Assembly (NCBI GenBank): GCA_037179385.1
Contig: CM074187.1
Span: 48,518,879-48,582,878 of the forward strand
Source: Holothuria scabra
Lineage: Eukaryota; Echinodermata; Holothuroidea; Aspidochirotida; Holothuriidae
DNA: 64,000 bases
Direction: 5' to 3'
Both the position numbers and the translations under genes were made by a program. Below the pieces are notes generated by a model. It had not been told where the DNA came from. It ran no database searches and saw only the letters and a program-made list of their open reading frames with translations. Shown here in pieces: positions 46,809-58,860 of the stretch; the first letter of the stretch is position 1; each line of letters starts with the position of its first letter.

Positions 46809-47623
46809 CATGGTGTCACTACTGACAAACTAAAATATCCTGCTATCCGATGGCCTCTGTGCCGGGCCGTTGTTACAATCAGAATTCCTGCTTTGGGTCT
46901 GTTCGGGTGGATGGAGGGGTCATGAGAACTGGGATACGAGTCACTTATTTAGTGATACCCCTTTACAAGTGTCATTAACCTTATTTTTACATACATTAAG
47001 TCACTTCCCCCGCCCCTTACTGACACCCCAGTTTAGCTTCTGTTGGGGAGACTTTTGTTCCCTTAAGAAACTATTTCCTTAATGGACTCAATTCACAGAG
47101 TCGTCTCGGGCCTATTGACTGCACAAAAATACAGAGCCGATGGAAGTACTTAACAAGTGTCATTAACATTATTACGTGTACTTGTCCAGGAACCGACCAT
47201 ACGACTCTACCTCAATACAAAAGGGATCAATGGGGATTGTCTCTCGTGTGCAGTCATGTGTGGGTTTATTTTAAATGGTGAATTTGTAAAGGACCACTGA
47301 TGAAAAAAAACAAGCGGTTTGTCTAGTAACCGAGATTAAGGAAGCTACAAAGGAGAAATGAATACGAAACCAGCTTTGCTTTACACTTTTTGAGTTGATT
47401 GTGGTTGAAACACTACAGAAACATATAAGTGAAATGGTAGGTCTTTGAAGTGCTTTTAAGCGCGGTGTAACCAGGGTTGTTGTAGAGGGCCGGGGATGGA
47501 AGATCACACCTCCCAAGGACAGGTCTTTGGACTGTTGAGCTTAGTCAATGGGCTGGAACAGTGTGGCACAAAAACCCTTTCCAGTATGGTCCTGATGGGT
47601 ATTTAGCTGATAGCAATTTCATA
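46809..47623. other. Spacer
   Basis: No gene recognised. Confidence 0.4.
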
Positions 47624-47900
47624 CCCTGTCAGCAAATTTGGTCGGCTCGCCAACGGACCGCCGTAGGCCACATCGGCGGTCCGCCGGAGAAATGTCCGGT
47701 GGCTCGCCGGCTCACCTCCGACGGCAAAGAAGCTGATTGGCTGAAAAATTTTACCCAGCATACAATTTTGTAAATGACCCGGATGTAGCCATCGGACCTC
47801 CGATGGCCCTTCGGCGGTCCTTCAATGGCCAAACACCAATTCATGGCTGATAAAAAACCGACAATGGCCGCCGACGGACCGCCGGATTTTGCTGACTGGG
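47624..47900. mobile_element. GC-rich MITE, 277 bp
   Basis: The left end CCCTGTCAGCAAA and the right end, on the other strand, CCCAGTCAGCAAA are inverted repeats. They continue into GGTCGGC / GGCGGTCCG blocks. Internally, GCGGTCCGCCGG and CGGACCGCCG are palindromic. It stands out as a GC-rich island. No clear target duplication. Confidence 0.68.
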
Positions 47901-49406
47901 ACATTGGTACACAACTGCTTTTCACAAAGACTTTATGAAACCTTACACAAATTCGGTAACTCATTGGGTCAGAAAAGCTTTATTTATCACTTCCAAACTC
48001 TTTAGCAGTGTGCAGTATCTGAATGTTTCTAGCAGGCTCCACAGAAAAGCTGAGGAATTTCATTTCATGTAAGGTTACCTCTTAGGTGAATAGAATTGAG
48101 GTGAATAGGTAGCTGAGAGTCTAAATTGACTGAATAGTCTGCATTTAATGGGATCAGTAGGTGTACATTCACCCCAGCTTACAGTATGTGCACTATATAC
48201 CAAATGCTTCCTTTCTAAGAATAACGAAAAGGATTAAGGGATTATTGCTCCTATTCAACTGGGTGATTTCTTATCCAGTGCATGGTTTCTTCACAACAGA
48301 AGAGTGGTGGACGTTATGAACAAAAGCGAACCAACAATGGAACAAATAAGCTAATAGATGGAGGCTGATTGGCTGGAACGTGATAAACAAGAGTATGACG
48401 TTTCCATTTTGCACTTCCCATTAACAATTTTTGGTGCTGAAAATGAACGAAATTGTGTAAAACACCATGTTACTTGTTTCATTTTGCAGAGAAAGGTACA
48501 AAAACAGGTTAGCGAATTTGGTTCATAACCAGGACGAGTATTTTGAAGCATCTAACCCTTTGTCGTCGCTAGAAATCTTTACTTAATAATATTAATAGTA
48601 ACCTTACTTTCTCTCTGTATACCCTACTACATAAGCAATTTGACAGCATACATGTTACAGCATCCTATAGGGGCGTACGTCATCACTCGACCGCTGCGCA
48701 TAGGTTTGACACTTCATGGCTTAGGATCCGTGTCCTTCCTCCCTCCCTAGGTGGGTTGCTAAAGATTAGAGTCGTTCACGATGACGACAAGGATCGTTCA
48801 TCTATTTACAGGGGGCGTCCTTTCAGATGTGGGCAGAAGCGAACTAAATAGCCTGCGCGCATTGGGCTACTCAGACACTTGACTCAGTGGGGTACGATTC
48901 TCGATGACCAGCGTCTATGAAAGCGTGACTCTAATCTTTTGTCTACTTTCCCTTTTCAACTTATGAACAGATTGGTGGCGTACTCTCATTTTTGAATTCA
49001 TTGTCACTTGATTATGCCTCTTTAAGTTACAGCGGTGAAAGAATCTAGCGCCATCTATTTGGCTTGTTACAGTTACGGTAATATTGCTGTAACTTTACAA
49101 TCACAAGTCGCGCGCATTAAGGACTAGGCCTAACTCTTTTTGCAGTACAAACTTTTAAAAAGGAAAGCCAAGATACAGAAAACAGGTGGGTACTAACACA
49201 GGTGATCAAAACCCAATATAACTTTTATTTTGATTTTTTTTTATTTACAGTCAAAAGAGATGAATTCTGTTATCGTTTGACGTTAAGACCGGTTGTCATA
49301 ACACTTTGTAGCGAAATTGTTACTAACGTTAGGCCTACATTAAGGTGGATAGTGTAGCATGGTTAGGCCTAGCCCTTGGACAGGGCTGTGTGTAACACAC
49401 AAAGGC
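47901..49406. other. Unique region, no gene recognised
   Basis: CpG-richer at 48660-48960. TCTAGCGCCATCTATTT near 49047-49063 resembles part of a CTCF core, weak evidence alone. A tandem duplication TAGCCCTTG.ACAGGGCTGTG lies at 49370-49440. Confidence 0.4.
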
Positions 49407-50512
49407 TAGGTTAGGCGTAGCCCTTGAACAGGGCTGTGTGTTTCGTTACATGGCCCAAGCTCATTACACTCCACATCACAGCCCTTGCCCCGCAAACACA
49501 GGGAATCCCATCACTAGGCGACCTTGGCCAGGGTCGTCATCTCTCACGTTCACAAATTCCAATGTTTTCTCACCAAACTTTACACAGATGACCTCTGGCA
49601 CCGCATCCACCTTTCTGCATAAGCTGTTCACCCAGATTCGATGTTATAATGGTGTATTTTGCCTCGAAAAATTGAACGTAACACTAACTCAATGCGCCAT
49701 GTTTGCAAGCTTTCGAACGAGTAGGCCTAAGTCTTCGGTCTTCAATCCAACTAAACCACACGCTGGCACGCCTGGCTATGCCTTGTGTACCCAGCCTTGC
49801 GCTGACACGCTGGATGTTAATGTAGTTAACGCTGATATTAATTTCATTAAATGCTATTGGCTTGTACGGCAGCGCGTGGAACTTGAGACAGGGCGTACTA
49901 GCGGGTGTCAGCGCGCGGAATAGAAGGTCTCGTCATCTTCGTGATATCCACTTTGGGGTCAAAGGTCATACCAGGGGTTTCCACTTATTCAAAAAGTTTG
50001 CACACTTAGAGAAATTTTGACAACATTTCAACAATTTCAAAAACACTTAGAAGCTTCAAATACTAACAAAAAAGAATTTTTCATATGAAATTTGCATTCA
50101 TTAGGTGGAATGATCGTTAAAGTTATCGATTTGATGAAATGGTTACAACGTTCTAGGAATGATTTTTGACTATTTGCAAGTTCATGTAGAAACACTTATT
50201 GTACGAGGGCTCATTCAAACGACGGAGTTTCTAACCAGAATCGAAGTGTCATTTTGCTGCATTTTGACCTCAGACTGTCCATGAAAGCCGATTTATTACT
50301 AACTTTTCGATTGAAAATCACTTGCACATCATTTTGTGGTAATATAAGTTTGATGTGTGTAATATTTACCAGTTTAGAACGTATTTTGTTCTGAAAGCCT
50401 AATGATGGGATTCCTTGTGTTAGCGGGGCAAGGGCTGTGATGTGGAGTGTAATGAGCTTAGGCCATGTAACGTAACACACAGCCCTGTTCAAGGACTAGG
50501 TTAGGCCTAGCC
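49407..50512. mobile_element. Long-inverted-repeat element, 1.1 kb
   Basis: The left arm (about 49407-49514) and right arm (about 50404-50512) are inverted copies of roughly 108 bases with a few differences; both include CCTTGAACAGGGCTGTGTGT, CTCATTACACTCCACATCAC and AGCCCTTGCCCCGC. The interior holds a 161-residue plus-strand open frame (49438-49923) that starts within the arm and has no recognised domain. Parts of the left half recur at 41.7-41.9 kb. Confidence 0.7.
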
Positions 50513-51831
50513 TAGATATGAAAGTTTCGCGCATTCCAGCACTATTTTGAAAGCATCATAATTCATAGTCAACTCGCCCTTTGAGTCAAAAAACTTATAG
50601 CCAGGCAAAACGATCATTCGTCCACTTTATTTTGACATGAAGCATGCTAGTATAGTTAGGCCTAGGTAGGAATTAAGGAAGTAACTGTTAGACCTATTGA
50701 TTGATTGAAGTTGGGCTAGGCCTATCCGAGTAGTATATTGTCACAAATTCATGTTATTGTATGTTCCTAAGTTTTGCTCACCATAAATTTTAGTGATGGC
50801 ATCCCTTGTGGGAGTAAAATCAGATACTATTTATGTTTGTCATATGTTGCCAAAAAAGATGTTTTGGCAATTCCTCTGTCTTTAAATGAGTTAAAACTGA
50901 AGAATACCGTTTTTTTTTTTGTTGACGAAGTTGATGACTGTTTTACATTCATTTTACAGGCCTGCAGAGATTAATTTAGCGTTCCAATTTTGCGGAGCAG
51001 TTTTGAAGATTTTTGAGGTCTTTCACACATTGTTTGTAAAAATGTTAGGATTATGCACACAAAAAATTGCTACACAATTTTTCATTTGTGTAGCAACTTG
51101 GTTTGTTTGTGTAGCATATTGCAATGTGATACTGGATAAATAATTCCCTGGCCTGGTGAAATTTGTCTTGGTTTAACCTCCCAAAATACCACTAACTAAC
51201 AGTGAAAAGAGTTTTAAACATCATTTATGCCCAAGAAATAATTAGTCAACATCAGTAGTATTGTAGATGTTGTAAGGACGGGATGAATAATTTGAATGAA
51301 CAGCATATCGATTGCACCCTGTAACACTACCTCAAATTTTAAGACTTGCGTTTTTGACCCCTTGCCCTCATAGCTAAAAAAATCTTAACACCACTCTGCT
51401 CCACAAAACTGATACATGTAAACATGCACAACATGTTGATAAACAGAGCTCATCCAAGTTTCAAGTCGTGATAACATTGTGTGACCAAGAAAATGACAGA
51501 TTTCTGACACTGCTCCCACAGCTTTTCAAAAAAAGTATTGAAGTAGAAATTGGGATAATATACAGTATTTGAAAAACCTGAATGACCTTAAAGGGAAATT
51601 GAAGTAAAAATGGAATTTTTTTTATGGAAAATGTCATGCTTTTAATCCTTATCCAACAAATTTCTAGGCTTTTGTGTTGCTAGTGTGATATAGTGAAATT
51701 TGCAGCACTATCCTATTTCTGGGATGCCCAATTTTTTACTGTCATTGACTTAAGTGTTAAGAGTAGAAACCACACAGTAATTCCTAAGTTCCGAGAGGCT
51801 AGATGCGGGTCCAACCACAGGTACTATGTGC
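50513..51831. other. Spacer with short hairpin
   Basis: A perfect 11-bp stem TTGCTACACAA / TTGTGTAGCAA lies at 51067-51096. No gene recognised. Confidence 0.45.
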
Positions 51832-52106
51832 CAGGCTTCGACATTTTTTTTTTCGTACTTGTCTGTTCTTAGCTGTTTTCTCAATCTACTTGCCCGCATA
51901 ATTATCTACTTGTCCAATTCAAATCTGTTGAGAACATATAATTTTTAAAGTCTAAAAATACAAATGCCATTTTGTGCAACTCACAAATTTAAGGCTGGGG
52001 GTACAGTACTTGCCCGGCGGGCTGCAACATCGATCACGGTACAGTAGTTGCCTGAGTGATTATTTACTTGTGCCGGACTGTCGGGCAAGGGATTTCTGGA
52101 AGCCTG
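51832..52106. mobile_element. Small hAT-like element, 275 bp
   Basis: The left end CAGGCTTCGACAT and the right end, on the other strand, CAGGCTTCCAGAAATC share an eight-base terminal repeat. Flanking octamers CTATGTGC and CTCTGTAC match in six of eight. Internally, CTTGCCCG and CGGGCAAG are inverted. Confidence 0.5.
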
Positions 52107-52984
52107 CTCTGTACTAGTATAGATGCTTACCAGTCGAAACGTCCCTAGACCTATTTCCTGTACCAAAATGCCCCCCCCCCCCCCCCGTTGGTCAAAACAT
52201 CCCCCTTGTATAATTGTAAAATGAACTGAGTTGTTTAGTTTAGTTGAAACGATTGAAGTTGTTTGTAAATTCGTAAAAATTTGAATGTATATTATGCATT
52301 GTAAAATGTTCATAACCTCAAAAACAAAGGTTAGTTAAGGTAGGCCTATGTTCTTGTTGTGCGTAATTGATTAAAATAAATTTATGTAAAAATGCATTGT
52401 TTAGCAGCGCAATCACTTGAACATGCTGTGGGATATGTTATTAAATTTGTATCTACTGGTGAGCTGAATTATTTGTTGATTTAGGTGGTTCTCTAACTAA
52501 GACTACTACAGAGATTTGAAATGCACATTTCTTAGTGAGCTTGACAATCAAAAACAGGTTAAACCTGTGAAATGGGAGGTATGTGAAACTGTTAGTGTAA
52601 GCTAGGGCCTGAACTATAATCATTTGCAGAAGGCAGTCACAATGATCGATACATCGTTTAAGTTTTTTAGTATTGCTAATCTACGACATACGAGTAGCCT
52701 TGGACCAATTGGGGCCAAAAACAGTGTGGTTAATCTTGTCATGTCCAGGCAGCACAATTGCCTGACAAAGCTATTCTGTGCTGATAATGAAATTAAGAAA
52801 AAGAAATTAAAGTTATGGCTAAGGGAGTTGGATGCTGGAAATAGACTATATAGGATCTACTGTAGTCCCAGCCTACTATGAATTTGATCAAGGGCTAGGA
52901 GTGCAGAATTGTGGGTGGGTGGGGGGGGGGCACAGCAAACTCGCTTGGGTCATAGTTTCCAGCCGTACTGCAGCTCCTTTAAAA
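52107..52984. other. Spacer with an unrecognised open frame
   Basis: A C run (52171-52186) and a G run (52920-52930) are present. An 85-codon plus-strand frame at 52624-52881 follows an acceptor-like TCATTTGCAG, but I recognise no family and no donor fits. Confidence 0.35.
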
Positions 52985-53310
52985 AAAAATGGTGATTAAG
53001 GTTAACATTTGATAGCAGTTTATCTCAGAATAAACTGAAAGAGGATGTAGCTCTTCAATGCACTATGATTAATTTGATCCATTTTGCCATCGCCTATTTC
53101 AGACAATTGTTGTAAGATGTTATTTGAACCCCAAAGTTGTCCGGCTTTTATTGTCTCAGAATGGTAATTAAAACTGATGCTCATTGAAGCAGATAATTGA
53201 AGTTAACGAACTAGGGGTTTGATACTATTATTGGCAACGACAGTTTTGCCCTAAAAGCTGCTGTAGCCGTGGTAGATCTCCTTACTTTAAGGCTAATGTT
53301 CCATAACGTA
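52985..53310 (+). repeat. 400-bp dispersed family, copy 4 (5'-shortened)
   Basis: Starts at TGGTGATTAAGGTTAACATT and shows GAGGATGTAGCTCTTCAATG, GAACCCCAAAGTTGTC and the decayed terminal hairpin near 53240. The first 60 or so bases of copy 1 are missing. Confidence 0.7.
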
Positions 53311-53954
53311 TAGCCTATCATGGTCAAGGATAACAAGAATTTTGGTATCAAATCATTTTTTCATTATAAAGAGGAAAATACTAATGTTTATGCTTATAGA
53401 CAGTGTAGCTATACATTTTTCCAGGGACCAAGCACCCAAATTTTATGATTTTTTTTTTAAAGTGAGAAACCACTATAGTAGGGACGTAATATATCATGCA
53501 CAAAGGGTGCTGAATTTTTTACCCTTCTAAAAAAATATTTGAAAATATGGGGCTTGTATTGCAGAAAATTTTGGATTCTGGATTTCCTGTAATGAAATTT
53601 GAAAAACCTGCATTTCCTATTGGCAAATCTGAGATTGCACGGCAACCAAACATCATTGTTGCTACATAATGTTACCTAAGGCCTACAAATCTTTGACTAC
53701 ATTTTAAAAGTCAAGAGCTCATATTGGAGAAGATTTGGAATTTTATGGAAGAAAATTTATGAAAACAGCACTGTAGTTGCTGGTGTCATCCAATGATCTG
53801 GTGTCCCACATGGCACATTTCTGATTTTGTCATTGCCAGAACTCAGAAAAGTTGACCAAACTGAAGGTATGAGCAAAGCACTAAGTACTGCATTAGGAAG
53901 TTCAATTTGTGGCATGTCGTGTGGAAAATTTCACTTTTGTTGAACCAAGTAATG
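53311..53954. other. Spacer
   Basis: No gene recognised. Confidence 0.4.
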
Positions 53955-54338
53955 CAGAGCTGCCAACTGTTCTGATTTAGGAGGAACAGGTCCACTTTTT
54001 TGCCTAAAAATTTGCTCTGTTCTGATTTTGCAATGTCATTTTCCAGTTTTCAATATCACTTGAATCATGCTCATGTACAATATTAATGTTAAGATGGGTT
54101 TTGAAATCTGACAGGCTGAATGTAGGCATTGTAGACTTTGGCATGGAATTAACCAATCTGTTATTGAGGGCTCAAAAAGTCTTCCAGACAAACCTTTAAC
54201 TTCTCAAAATCCAGTGCTTTGCCTACTGGACCCCTCCACGGGTCCTAAGACAGGTTCTGGACCCTGCCTCTGAAGGTTTATCCTAGCATACACGTGGGTG
54301 GTGTTCCTCTTTTTCAATCTGGCATGTTGGCAGCTCTG
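53955..54338. mobile_element. hAT-like non-autonomous element, 384 bp
   Basis: Perfect 13-bp termini CAGAGCTGCCAAC on opposite strands, a form common in hAT elements. The flanks AGTAATG and AGTATTG match in six of seven, consistent with an old target duplication. No ORF. Confidence 0.72.
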
Positions 54339-57099
54339 AGTATTGACAAATATGAAGCCTTTATTGGAAAGAATATGGAATTTCATGAAAAAAGAGCTGG
54401 GAAACCACATTGTTGTTCACTGATGTCACAAATGGCAAATTTTCGAAATCTTTAGAGCCAGGTGGGCAATCGCTCCCTTCCCCTGTAGCTATGCCCCTGC
54501 TTATAAAGCATATAGCTGGTTCAACTTCGACTGTTGAGTCTCACACAGAAGAATGCCGACATGTACAAGAAATAAATTTGCCGTGTGGTAAAATCCAGCT
54601 GGCAGACTCACTAAGGACAGTCGTGAAAGGACATGCAACATGGGGGTAGCTATATTTCGTAAAGTATCCAGCAATTCAAAGCCGGGTCAGAAGTTCCAAA
54701 AAATGTCCTTTATAATGAAACAGTTTGGATGCACAGAACGCATTGAAAAATTTGAGGTTTTGCTCAAGAAATACTAAAAACAAACTGTCTAGAGATCTTC
54801 TGGAAACCCTAATACATTGTTCACAAAATTATTCAGAGGAGCATGCAAGTTCATGACTATAATTTGTGAACTCATTGTCTATATGTTATATAATGTCAGC
54901 TACCCTGCACCTTTCAACGTTGATGCTACTGTATTAAAATTAAAGATCATTTACCAATTAAGAAGTTTGTTTTCTCCTAAAAATATACTGTAGGTGAAAA
55001 ACCAAAGCACTGGATTTGGGGAAATAATTTTCCCTTTCAATACCCTGAACCTATCATTGAGACACTTGATATTTTATACACAATATTGTGTTGTGTCTGA
55101 ATAAAGAATCTTCTTAATAGCGGAAAAAGAGAGCTTTCATCAATTTAATATCTTGTTTCAGCAGAATAAAGTATGCACGGACTACTATAGGACTGTTTGT
55201 GAAAACTACATTTAATGCAATGAATATATCTGAATCTTGCCTTATTCAGTTTAAACCAAAAGTATCTGTAGAGGAAGTCGTGTGTAGCATGCGAAAAATT
55301 TTTCTAATTTAAGAACAAAACGCTCCAGAAATTTTAAGATTACATGACCAAAGGCAAAATATATTGACTAGCCTACTAATAAAAACTAAAAATGGAATTG
55401 GCTACAAATATTTTCTTCTCATACTTCAAATATTGGGGGGGGGGGGACATTTGATATGATGTCTCCCCTCAAAAAATATTGGGGGACACGCACCCCCGTC
55501 TCCCCTATAATCTTTACTGGTGGGGGAAAGCTGAAAAACTGCTGATGAGGGATAAGAAATTATGTATAGACAGATGCAAAAAGAGACAACCATTTATTTC
55601 ATCTGTATTCTTTTTCTTTTTTTTTAGGATCCATGGACACAGAACCAAAGCTGCCACATCCAAAACAAACATTGATGAGTCACATGGGATTCTCATCTGC
55701 AATGTCCTGTGTGCCTAGCAGTCTGCATCTATGCACACATACAGTATGTCAGACATATACAAAAAGGATGCTTACTTGAGTATTTGCAGTAAAAATGCAA
55801 AAAAAAAATCATTGTTGCCAAAAGACATGCATGTGTGTCGACCCACATTGGGTTGCCATAAACAGTTTTTTGCAGTTGGAGGGTTGCCCCTGGCATTCTT
55901 TTTTGTGAGGTGGTCACCTCACATAATTTTGCCACCACCTCGCAGAAAATTGCTTTAATTGCCAACTTCATTATACCAGCTATGTCAGAAGTCATAGTTC
56001 TCCCTCCCTTTTGGTGTCAAAGCGTGGCAAGTTTCTATCCCTTGGACTAGTACCACCTCACTCCCTCTAAAACCCAGGGGAAACACTGCAATTGTATAGG
56101 CAGGCTGTGATAATGCTGTGGTAGGTTAGGTAAATGAAATAAAGACATTGATGGGTGTGATTCTGCAGAAGATACTGTAATTCATCTTGAAAACTCACAG
56201 TTGCACTCTAACTTGCTATATAAAAAGTGTAATGTAGTGAAACTTTTAGCAGAAGTGCTTATCACAGTATTGTACAAAACATGTTCATTCTTTTGCAAAG
56301 TCAATGCAATAGGCTATTCCCCTTGAAGCCCAGTTGTGTGATCTGATATTAGTAAAGGAATTCAAAAAGAAAATGTGACATTGTTTTCTACAAACTTTGT
56401 TGTACAGACAGTGGTTAGGCTGTAATGCATCTTTCTGTATATTTTTCCCTTTTATATAGATACATGTTTTTTTCTTGTGATCAGTTTTGCCACATACAGT
56501 GTAAACTCTGCCAGTCTGATCATATTTATGGAAAGACACTATTAGGCTATAACTTTTCCTATGAGATTCACTTCTCATGGAAATTATGTTCTAGAGAAAA
56601 AGAGGTCAAAAACAATTCGTCTACTGGTAAAAGCAGATTATCATAATTTAGGAGTGATTTTTTTCTTTTCAACTAAGTTGACATGAATTTTGTTTATGTT
56701 GGGATGAGTTACAGCTCATGCAGGCATTTAATTCCCCCCAATTAATTCAGAGTTCTATGGATTTCCTGCATCATCAAAATCATGCAAATGTGAAAGTTGT
56801 CATATCAGTTGACATGTTACGTACGAGTACGAGCACTGCGCAATACAATACTGCAGTACATGGATTACGTTCTGTCGTAATCTCGCAACATTAAGGACCT
56901 AAGGTTAACATACATGGTTATGCACACAAAGCAGGGACTAACAATATGATAGGCTGTACTGCTGATGGAAGAAGCTGGTAATGCCTGCCGCAATGATACC
57001 CCTGCCCCAAGCAAACGGCAAAGACTTCAGCAAACCTGATTGATTAAAATTACAGCTATTAATTATGAAATCTTGTAAGAAATAAAACATACACAGACA
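54339..57099. other. Unique region, no gene recognised
   Basis: AT-rich with a G run at 55435-55447 and a poly-T at 55607-55625. No exon recognised. Confidence 0.4.
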
Positions 57100-57109
57100 A
57101 ATTGTACAC

Positions 57110-57244
57110 TCCAAAACTTTATTTCAAGGACTTTTTCAGGACTTCATGACCTCATTTTTAAATTTAAGGACATTTCCAGGACTTTTCAAGGCTCACAAAA
57201 ATTCAAGGACTTTTCAAGGTTTTCAAGGACCGCTACGAACCCTG
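57110..57244 (-). mobile_element. One end of a hAT-like element
   Basis: On the minus strand it begins CAGGGTTCGTAGCGGTCC and continues with repeated CCTTGAAAAGTCCTTGAA blocks, a subterminal pattern known from hAT-type elements. The opposite end was not found, so it is probably truncated. It directly abuts the SINE at 57244. Confidence 0.45.
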
Positions 57245-57410
57245 TCACTGGCTTGTTTTCCCCACTCCATTGCCTATGCGGAGCATCATGCACAACAGCA
57301 GTAGGTTCCTTTTTTAGAGTCTTTGGTATGACTCCACCTGGGAAGCGAACCCGTACCTTCCATGCGAGAGGGGGATGCTCTAATGTAAGACCAAACACGC
57401 GGCCAGTAAT
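57244..57410 (-). mobile_element. tRNA-derived SINE
   Basis: The minus strand shows TTGGTCTTACATTAGAGCAT (box A region) and GGTACGGGTTCGCTTCCC (box B), then GTCATACCAAAGACTC and the shared body GGGAAAACAAGCCAGTGAC. Confidence 0.7.
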
Positions 57411-58704
57411 ATGTTGGAAACTTCTCTAAGGCATTCTAAGCTTATACACTATATTTTCTGAATGAGGTGAAAATTTTTTTCTGGTCAAGTACTCTTTGGA
57501 CCAATTAATTTTAATATGAATTTATCTTCTGTCCGTATTGCCCTCCTCCCCCCCCCCCCCACACCTTTGCAACACTACAGTATACTACTGGCTATTAAAC
57601 TAATCCACTTTGGGGAACTGCATTATTCCTTTAATATGTACTCTGCAATCTAGTAGGTAATCCCATAGTTTCATAAAAACTCCCTCTGTATTGCCAGATA
57701 TTTCCTTTCCCTGGTTCATAATTAATCTACGTCATTACCATTATGTTTCAGCTCCCTGAAACTCAAATAACATCTGTGAAAGTAGTTGAGGGTTAAATGT
57801 AGTGTGACATGTCAGCAAAATGACCTGACTTCACTTGGCAGTTACGGAGTGAACTTTTTCAAGGAAAAATCCGTTGGAATTATTTCAATATTCTTTTACA
57901 GTTCTCAAGATATACTTCTTCAAAGTTTGAACGTTTCTAAAGGAAATTATTGTTTATGCAAAAATAATGTGGAGAGTTGCACAGGGTTGACATTTCTTTT
58001 GTTAACCCTATATTAATTATCTCCTAATTACTCAGCAGATAATTTACGGTTTGGTTATTGATACTGATGATTTTTAAGGACACAATTTAAACTTTAAAAA
58101 TAAAGCAATCCGGACAAACTAATGTTACAACTTTCCTTGAAATGAAGATAGTAAAAACAAAGGACAACATTGGCCATGTATGATATGTACCTCTCATGAC
58201 ATCACAAGATCTGCATGTTGAGCTCATATTTGTTAATGATAAAGTGCAAATCAGAATTTGCTTGGTAAAATGGTCAATTTTTGACAGATTTTGATGGGAG
58301 GTGTGGCTATTTTCTTGGTTTATGGTGCTTTTTACATCAAATACTCAATTTTTTAATTTTCCTGTCACATGGCCTTTAACAGCACAGTTTCTAACCAATT
58401 TGTGTAAATAATGCTAGCTTGTCCTTATTCATGATGCTAGAAGCGAATAGCAACGTTTAGCCATTTCAAGCTGGCAACTAATAATCCAGAATCTATCAGA
58501 GAACTTCCTGTTCAGGTATCTTGAGATCAACAAAGTTAAAGGCATTTGCCCCCTTCAAATACTATTTGCTTAATAGAGCAACAAGGTTGGTTTAAATGCG
58601 GTTAGCTGCTGCAATTAAAGAGACAAGCTTCACCCAAGAAAACACCTTTTTCTTGGGTAACATTGGCTAAAACATCCTATTCCATTCTAGCAGCATGTCT
58701 TGTA
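57411..58704. other. Spacer
   Basis: A C run at 57549-57560. No gene recognised. Confidence 0.4.
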
Positions 58705-58860
58705 TTTGGTCACTGGCTTGTTTTCCAAACTCTATTGCCTATGCTTAGCACCAAGTACGATGGCAATAGATTCCATTTTTTTTAAGCTTCTCCTGTATGA
58801 CCTGGCCAGGAGTTGTACAACAGACCTCTCATCTAACATCTGTGAAATGCTGTGGGGTCC
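58705..58860 (-). mobile_element. tRNA-derived SINE, decayed head
   Basis: The body GGTCACTGGCTTGTTTTCCA and CCTATGCTTAGCACCAAGTA (plus strand) matches the SINE at 57244 and at 14040. The tRNA-like head is present but diverged. Confidence 0.6.

Noticed and set aside
49047..49063. CTCF-like site
   Set aside because: Only the GCGCCATCTA core resembles it; one short match is not enough to call.
49438..49923. 161-residue open frame as a host gene
   Set aside because: It begins inside an inverted-repeat arm, shows no recognisable domain and part of it recurs in a decayed repeat at 41.7 kb, so it is more likely mobile-element sequence.
52624..52881. 85-codon frame after an acceptor-like site
   Set aside because: No family recognised, no upstream exon in phase and no second supporting exon; kept only as a note.
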